Positions 59,018 through 64,000 of a stretch of 64,000 bases of DNA are shown here, piece by piece. A program made the translations under genes and the position numbers. Source of the stretch: Methylobacter sp. S3L5C (lineage in GTDB: Bacteria > Pseudomonadota > Gammaproteobacteria > Methylococcales > Methylomonadaceae). The stretch is from positions 3,821,503 through 3,885,502 of the forward strand of contig NZ_CP076024.1 in assembly GCF_022788635.1 (NCBI RefSeq), given 5' to 3'. The notes under the pieces were generated by a model. It saw nothing but the letters and a program-made list of their open reading frames with translations, was not told the origin of the DNA and ran no database searches. How positions within the stretch are numbered: the first letter of the stretch is position 1; every line of letters starts with the position of its first letter.

Positions 59018-59890
59018 TTAGCCACATCGCCGTATCAGTAGCAATCCACAACCAAAAGCCTTTGATCTGCCAATACCTGTAAATAAAGCATCCTTAAATT
59101 TATCTATATCAGTTACTTGTAGCTCACCGGTAAAATCGACTGAGCTAAAACCTGACTTATCACCTTTACACCCTTTTACAGACAAACTATGCCATTGATA
59201 AGCACTGTTTTGCAGTTTTCTTAAATCATTGTCGTCAGTAAGCAGCTTAAATCCCAGTCGTTCACCCTGATTTTTAAACCAGTTTTCAAGAGATCTATCA
59301 ATACAGGATTTTAGTGCCCATTCCAAAAGTTCAGAAAGTTGCTTGCACTGCTGTAATTTCTCGGCATAAAGTGGATCAGCTTGTAGTATGTCAGTAAGAC
59401 GCTGACTGAATGCTTCTCCACCTTTATCCAAAAGAAGTTTTTTATAAGCACTCTTTTCCTGTTTTTCTGGCAACTGAGTTTCAAGATTGAATTCTTTAAC
59501 CAGTAATTTTAAAAACTGCTGCTGTGCATCCATGACTACATCATGTTTTTTACCGAGCCTTGTCACCACTGGATTGGCTCGACATTCAAAGGTCAAATGT
59601 TGCCCGACTGCCAATTGTGGTTGATAATTTTTAAAATCAACACTGAATAACTCATTTTCGATTGGCTTGGTTTGCGATACCAAATAATAAACAGATTCGC
59701 CGCGCACAGTGGGCAATGCTCCCAATTGTTCACGGGCAATTTCTTCGCGGTATAAAAAAGTTCTTTGCTTTTCTTCCGGGAACAAATCCCATAACAGACG
59801 ATGAATACCGTAAACATTGCCTTCCAGCACTTTACCTAATTGCGATGATTTAAAAATATTAGGACGAATGCGAACTCTGGAAAAATACAT
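59018..59890 (-). CDS. cas6e: CRISPR RNA endoribonuclease Cas6e
   Basis: The start at 59890 (MYFSRVRIRPNIFKSS) matches the family; the frame is open to 59908. The 290-residue product has two ferredoxin-like halves and ends in the glycine-rich signature GIGRSKAFGCGLLLI. It is clearly longer than the usual 200-220 residues, with an expanded charged middle part (LPEKQEKSAYKKLLLDKGGE). It cuts the CRISPR transcript within the repeat hairpin and stays in Cascade. The start overlaps the cas5e stop by one base. Confidence 0.92.
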   Translation of the reverse strand: MYFSRVRIRPNIFKSSQLGKVLEGNVYGIHRLLWDLFPEEKQRTFLYREEIAREQLGALPTVRGESVYYLVSQTKPIENELFSVDFKNYQPQLAVGQHLTFECRANPVVTRLGKKHDVVMDAQQQFLKLLVKEFNLETQLPEKQEKSAYKKLLLDKGGEAFSQRLTDILQADPLYAEKLQQCKQLSELLEWALKSCIDRSLENWFKNQGERLGFKLLTDDNDLRKLQNSAYQWHSLSVKGCKGDKSGFSSVDFTGELQVTDIDKFKDALFTGIGRSKAFGCGLLLIRRCG

Positions 59891-60672
59891 TACGCTCCTC
59901 CCGAACAAAATAAATAATGCTCTTGGCGCGGCATAAACTGCCAGCGCTTACGAGATAACGGTTGATCATGCCGTGTGCGCGTTTGTCGCCGAGTTAAAGC
60001 CAAAGTATCATCGGAAAAATCCTCCGGCAGTCCTTCCCAGTAATAATGGCGATCATTCGGCCGACCCAACCAGTCATAATCACGTTGTGCCAACGTGCCA
60101 TCACTTGCGATTGATGTCGGCAACATGGGTTTATGTTGGTAGGCTTTAAATGCGGAAAAATAATTAGCTTGGTCAGTAATAAGCTGAGGCTGCAAGGGCG
60201 CTGCCAAAGGGCAGGATTTACGTCCCAGATACAAATGATATTTAGGCTCCAACAAAGCGGCCTGAATTTCAGCCAACGCAAAAGGAGCATTAGCTAAAGT
60301 ACGAACAGCAACCAGCGCCAATGCATCAGTGCGATATTCGCGGCTGGATAAAATAGTACCCAAGCGCTGTTTGCCTAAAATCAATTCATCACGTCGAGTG
60401 CGATAAGTAAACTTACCTACCGAGTCGGGCACTTGCGTCGTGTGATAATCACGCAGCAAATTTCCGACAGCCACAACTTCCACAGCCAACGCATAACCTT
60501 GTTGCAGGTGTTGCTGTTTTTCTTCATCGTCGCGAGCAATGCCCAGCGCGGCTGCCAACAAGCCGATAATGGCCGATTTACTAGGGTAATTGGCGGTGTG
60601 GCGATTTTCACCAACGGCAATTTCACCCCAGCTTGCCATCGGCCCATATAAACGAAATACCAGAACATCCAT
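59890..60672 (-). CDS. cas5e: Cascade subunit Cas5e
   Basis: The 260-residue product begins LVFRLYGPMASWGEIAVGEN, the Cas5 type I-E opening, with SKSAIIGLLAAALGI. It ends HYLFCSGGA. Cas5e caps the 5' handle of crRNA in Cascade. It lies 11 bp after cas7e. Confidence 0.93.
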   Translation of the reverse strand: MDVLVFRLYGPMASWGEIAVGENRHTANYPSKSAIIGLLAAALGIARDDEEKQQHLQQGYALAVEVVAVGNLLRDYHTTQVPDSVGKFTYRTRRDELILGKQRLGTILSSREYRTDALALVAVRTLANAPFALAEIQAALLEPKYHLYLGRKSCPLAAPLQPQLITDQANYFSAFKAYQHKPMLPTSIASDGTLAQRDYDWLGRPNDRHYYWEGLPEDFSDDTLALTRRQTRTRHDQPLSRKRWQFMPRQEHYLFCSGGA

Positions 60673-60683
60673 AGCGCCCCCCT

Positions 60684-61748
60684 TTATTGACCGACAAAAT
60701 CCAGCAGTTCAGCCAAAGTACCCTGCTCTTTTGAGACATTCAGCTCACAGCGAGTATCCGCACAGGCACCGTAGACTTTATCAAAACTATCTTTTTGTTT
60801 GATAATGGCGTTAATCGAATCGGCGATGAAATCTTCGTTTTCACGATGATTAATGGGTTTAAGGTAGGCAATTGATAATGATCTTGGTTGTTGATTGCCC
60901 CTTTCAGCCAGCACATACGAGGCATAAGCGCGAGACGCAAAGCTGTTTTGTTTACCTTCGGGAGCGACTTTAACCGCTGCTTCGGTTAGAGCGCGAATGG
61001 CTTTGTTTGCCAGATCTTCATTACCGTCCAGATTTTTAACCAGCAATTCGCGGTTGATACAAATGTAGGAATAAAACAAACCGGCAGCAAAACGTGTTTC
61101 GCCGATGTGGGCGGCGCCCGCATCTTCAAGGCCATTATTGAGATCATCAACAGCCGTGAAGTAATCATCTTCAATCACCACTGGATGTACGCTGATGGCA
61201 TGAGCGACTTGACAGGCAGCTTCAATATTAAAAGAAGGACTGGAAGCTAACATACGACCAAACAGGGCAATATCTACCGCCTGTTCATTTAAGCGCAGCA
61301 ACTTAATTTCATCAACCTCGGGTGCTCGCTGTTCAGCAATAAGCTTTTCAGTCAGGGCTTTAATCGTTTGTAATTCAGCAGGACTGACATGAACCAATTG
61401 TTCAATCTCAAGATCTGCCAACGGTTTGTCTTTTTCAGCTTTTTTTAACGCACCGAATACCCCTGCCATGGCTTTCGTCCAATCTTTAGCATCCTTTTCT
61501 TTTATTTCACCCGCGATTAACTGGTTATAAATATCAATCCCTAACAATTTGGTTCGAGTACCCAAGTGATCACTCATTGCAGTTTGAAATAAATCTGATG
61601 TACGCCATGTTCTTTTCAAACACTGCGAAGAAACCCTCAAGCGATCGTAACCGCCCATTTTTGCAGTTTTTGGACTGCCTTGGTCGTCACGATTCAAATT
61701 GGCAGGCGGATAAGCAGTTAGTAAATGTAATTGTATAAAACGACTCAT
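60684..61748 (-). CDS. cas7e: Cascade backbone subunit Cas7e
   Basis: The 354-residue product opens FIQLHLLTAYPPANLNRDDQ, then GSPKTAKMGGYDRLRVSSQC and LKRTWR, the typical Cas7/CasC start. The mid region has FGRMLASSPSFNIEAACQVA and HAISVH. Six copies normally line the crRNA in Cascade. It follows cse2 by 11 bp; AGGAGAGAC precedes its ATG. Confidence 0.95.
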   Translation of the reverse strand: MSRFIQLHLLTAYPPANLNRDDQGSPKTAKMGGYDRLRVSSQCLKRTWRTSDLFQTAMSDHLGTRTKLLGIDIYNQLIAGEIKEKDAKDWTKAMAGVFGALKKAEKDKPLADLEIEQLVHVSPAELQTIKALTEKLIAEQRAPEVDEIKLLRLNEQAVDIALFGRMLASSPSFNIEAACQVAHAISVHPVVIEDDYFTAVDDLNNGLEDAGAAHIGETRFAAGLFYSYICINRELLVKNLDGNEDLANKAIRALTEAAVKVAPEGKQNSFASRAYASYVLAERGNQQPRSLSIAYLKPINHRENEDFIADSINAIIKQKDSFDKVYGACADTRCELNVSKEQGTLAELLDFVGQ

Positions 61749-61759
61749 GTAGTCTCTCC

Positions 61760-62314
61760 TTAGTCAGATTTTTTAGGTAAAGCAGTGAAGTAATCGGTGA
61801 CCCAGCGAACCGCCAGCCGGTTAGATGGATGTCTATCAAGCTGATGTTCAAACTCTTTATGCCAATGAATAATATCGTTGGCTAACGAAAGAATATTGAC
61901 ATTACTACCCAGTAATTTAATGGCTCTGATAATACGACGATAAAAATCATCGGTGGTTGGGCTTTTTTGTAATTGCTGAAAACGTAATTCACTCATGGGA
62001 GCCTTGCTTTTGTCTTTCATTGGCGTTGCCAACTGCTTGGCAAAGCTGAATGGCGTATCGCCCTTCTTAACCTGTGAAAGTAAACCAGCAATAGCCGCAG
62101 AAACATATAATTTCTGATCTTGAGGCAATTTTTGAGGAAACATTTCAGGCATTTTTGCCAAGAAATGAAAAAATGCATCCGTTAATAAAATATCTTCCGG
62201 GCTTTCTGCTCGACGTAACCGAGCGCGGTCACCGCGATTATCGTCCAACCCTACATGCCAACTTTGTAAGGCGTGTTGTTCCGCTGTATTTAAAAAATAG
62301 TAGTCTTCGCTCAT
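61760..62314 (-). CDS. cse2: Cascade small subunit Cse2 (CasB/Cas11e)
   Basis: The 184-residue product is mostly helical, with LQSWHVGLDDNRGDRARLRR near the N-terminus, FQQLQKSPTTDDFYRRIIRA and DIIHWHKEF in the C-terminal half, as in Cse2. Its start overlaps the cse1 stop by one base. Two copies bind the target and displaced DNA strands in Cascade. Confidence 0.92.
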   Translation of the reverse strand: MSEDYYFLNTAEQHALQSWHVGLDDNRGDRARLRRAESPEDILLTDAFFHFLAKMPEMFPQKLPQDQKLYVSAAIAGLLSQVKKGDTPFSFAKQLATPMKDKSKAPMSELRFQQLQKSPTTDDFYRRIIRAIKLLGSNVNILSLANDIIHWHKEFEHQLDRHPSNRLAVRWVTDYFTALPKKSD

Positions 62315-63888
62315 CAGGCTGCCTCCTCTGGTTTAGCTTTTGCTTTAAGTGCTTTAATAATTTTGTTGCTATAAAATTTAATGCGTAAGGCTTTTTGCGC
62401 AGTCACAATCCGCTTTAAATTCAGGTCTTCCGGTGTTGATGCCAAGGTTGCCGTTTCAAAAACATGATTCATCTGTTTTCTAAGGGTTTCATGCCAGCTT
62501 GCGTAAATTTCACTCGGTGCCATTCGCGTATCCTCCGGCAGCATCGCCAGTTGCTCCAGTAAACGGTAAAAATCCATTTCTGTGGCTTGCCAAAATTGCG
62601 CGTCAATTTGGCTCATATCACCCTTAGCATCTTTCGGATGACTAAACCAGGCTGATTTCACTTCTTCACGTAGCATTTTGACTGTTTCTTTGGCCGCATT
62701 AACAAACTCAGTCGCCCAATCAGTCAGATTGTTACGTTGCATTTCGCTAAGGTAATAGATGGGGAATCTTGATTCATACCAACACCTTGCTTTCATGTTG
62801 TCCATATCGTAACCAAAGCACCAAAGTGAAACTGCGCCACTGTCACTTATAATTCTGCCACGTTCTTGGTTATATAACTGTACGGTTTTTGACGCTTTAT
62901 CGCCGTTATCATTATCTTGCAAAGTGATACCTAGCCAATGCCGATAACCTAAGCCACCTTGTTGTCCTTTCAAAGATAACGGGAGATTAACTTTTTTCGA
63001 GTCGAAACGATAAGGCGTTAAAGGATGTATCCAGGCACCATCATAGTTAGTGCCATAATTTTTTGTTCGATAGGCCTGATATAAAAGCTCCGCATGATTG
63101 CCACACAAATCGCAGTCAGTATTGGCTATTTTTGTCGTCAAGCGGATACGACGCGGCATTCCCCAGTACGCATGCAATGGATGAACCTCGGCTGGCGAGG
63201 TGATTTTACCCTTTTCGGAAACACGGGTTTTACCCAGCCAAGGCAAGATGCTTGAATCGATTTTTTCAGCAGGTTCCAGTTCCTCTTGGTTCAACACATT
63301 CAACCAAAGTTTTTGCCATAAAGTGGCCGATGGGTCTTTTGGAAAAATTAAGCTTGTTAGCGGCCCACCGCCGCGAAGTCCTACACGATGTCCAACGCCA
63401 CCGGAAGGAGCGTTGGTTTGTAGCGTAAATAAAGCTGTTGCAGTACAACTTGGACAAAGCTGATTGGCGCGATCGCGCTTAACGAAGTGGTCAAGATTAT
63501 CTTTAAGTGTTTTTCCACCCGGTGATTCGATCAATAATGCCGAAATACCTTTAGTTTCTCCATCGGGCAAATCAAAATCCTGCAAAAATGCAGGGCCATC
63601 GACAGCATCCAACTCGAACGCAAACGCAACCTTTTCTAAACAGGCCTGCAATTCATCCGGTTCAGGCGATTGCTGCCAATAATCAAGCCATTGATCTTCA
63701 TCTTCTGGCGCAAAACAGGTTTGCAGCGTACCGATTAACAACTGGTACAAAGCGCCCTGAAAATCTGGCCTTGATGCAGTAATTTCAACAACTGGATTAT
63801 CTACTTCAGTAATTTGCCACAGGGCGATAATGTCCGGTTGTCCATTTTGACGAATAACGGGTATCCAGTGGTCGGTCATTAAATTCAT
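62314..63888 (-). CDS. cse1: Cascade large subunit Cse1 (CasA/Cas8e)
   Basis: The 524-residue product opens MNLMTDHWIPVIRQNGQPD, typical of Cse1, with DFQGALYQLLIGTLQTCFAP, a zinc-binding-like set (CPSCTATALFTLQ and CDLCGNHAELLYQA) and a C-terminal four-helix bundle. Cse1 recognises the PAM and recruits Cas3. It is the first gene of the operon seen here, with AAGGAG 8 bases before its ATG. No cas3 lies within the 112 bp remaining to the right edge. Confidence 0.95.
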   Translation of the reverse strand: MNLMTDHWIPVIRQNGQPDIIALWQITEVDNPVVEITASRPDFQGALYQLLIGTLQTCFAPEDEDQWLDYWQQSPEPDELQACLEKVAFAFELDAVDGPAFLQDFDLPDGETKGISALLIESPGGKTLKDNLDHFVKRDRANQLCPSCTATALFTLQTNAPSGGVGHRVGLRGGGPLTSLIFPKDPSATLWQKLWLNVLNQEELEPAEKIDSSILPWLGKTRVSEKGKITSPAEVHPLHAYWGMPRRIRLTTKIANTDCDLCGNHAELLYQAYRTKNYGTNYDGAWIHPLTPYRFDSKKVNLPLSLKGQQGGLGYRHWLGITLQDNDNGDKASKTVQLYNQERGRIISDSGAVSLWCFGYDMDNMKARCWYESRFPIYYLSEMQRNNLTDWATEFVNAAKETVKMLREEVKSAWFSHPKDAKGDMSQIDAQFWQATEMDFYRLLEQLAMLPEDTRMAPSEIYASWHETLRKQMNHVFETATLASTPEDLNLKRIVTAQKALRIKFYSNKIIKALKAKAKPEEAA

Positions 63889-63899
63889 GTGTTCTCCTT

Positions 63900-63932
63900 G
63901 GCTTTCAAAAGCCGTTTATACACTGTGTATAA
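63900..63932 (-). promoter_or_regulatory. Palindromic operator/promoter region of the cas operon
   Basis: TTATACAC-T-GTGTATAA (63916-63932) is a perfect 17-bp palindrome starting 28 bp upstream of the cse1 ATG. A second, shorter inverted repeat GGCTTT-CA-AAAGCC (63900-63913) lies between it and the ribosome site. Either may be a repressor-binding site; the first overlaps possible -10 sequence. Confidence 0.55.
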
Positions 63933-64000
63933 TTGCCAAAAAATCACTTGCTATCCTACAAATCCAAGCGAAGAGGAATAAATAACTTGTCCTTCCTCAA

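Noticed and set aside
63916-63932. LexA box ahead of cse1
   Set aside because: The palindrome lacks the CTGT-N8-ACAG pattern of LexA sites.

Overview
The window looks like chromosome of a low-GC gammaproteobacterium. The housekeeping genes (sigma-E operon, lpxK-kdsB cluster, prmB-aroC, coaD, ettA, nadB) are gammaproteobacterial in order and type. A pabB gene translationally coupled to a small amino-acid-kinase-family gene suggests C1 cofactor (methanopterin/methanofuran-type) synthesis and so a methanotroph or methylotroph such as the Methylococcales. That taxonomic call is inference; no rRNA or methane oxidation gene is in view.

Layout. 1-2497 (minus): the 3' part of a nonribosomal peptide synthetase module (half a condensation domain, a valine-type adenylation domain, start of a carrier domain), cut at its 5' end. 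2500-3700: gene-poor scar tissue with a transposase remnant, a 23-base G run, four 42-bp tandem repeats and a hairpin repeat. 3725-7064 (minus): two overlapping membrane-associated large GTPases. 7173-8393: a small lipoprotein and a DUF2959 coiled-coil protein. 8791-10718 (plus): pabB and a kinase. 10999-16277 (plus): Crp/Fnr regulator, CHASE3-PAS hybrid histidine kinase and a REC-PAS response regulator. 16772-20018 (plus): an LTXXQ periplasmic protein, a basic secreted protein, and a large protein with a zeta-toxin-like kinase domain. 20054-22085 (minus): VOC protein, transglutaminase, Lpp-like lipoprotein. 22536-23269 (plus): coaD and a ferredoxin. 23593-33918 (minus): thrC, hom, alaC, then kdsB/trm112/lpxK/exbD/exbB, an MFS transporter, aroC and prmB. 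34457-38296 (minus): the sigma-E operon rpoE-rseA-rseB-degP, in which rseA ends inside a palindromic MITE-like element. 38456-46249: nadB, a CBS-GGDEF-EAL protein, ettA, an ArsS-type radical SAM protein and a DUF3047 protein. 46568: tRNA-Leu(UAA).

From the tRNA rightward the window becomes a defence island: a type I restriction-modification operon (hsdM, a YhcG/DUF1016 nuclease, hsdS, fic, hsdR), then nested insertion sequences, then a type I-E CRISPR-Cas locus on the minus strand (cse1-cse2-cas7-cas5-cas6e, a DUF2442 gene, cas1-cas2, leader, array). The island is damaged. hsdS carries a one-base frameshift, hsdR is cut after about 43 codons by an IS21-family element, that element is cut by an IS3-family element, and an inverted fragment of a second IS3 copy ends inside a CRISPR repeat, leaving three spacers at the leader end. 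The cas operon also holds the C-terminal tail of a second cas6e plus other remnants next to the DUF2442 gene, which points to a past exchange of the Cascade module. cas3 is not in the window and would be expected just beyond the right edge.

The most interesting points for a second look are the cas6e remnant/DUF2442 interruption between Cascade and adaptation genes, the restriction operon carrying Fic and YhcG partners, the rseA-MITE fusion, the paired GTPases, and the large zeta-kinase protein.
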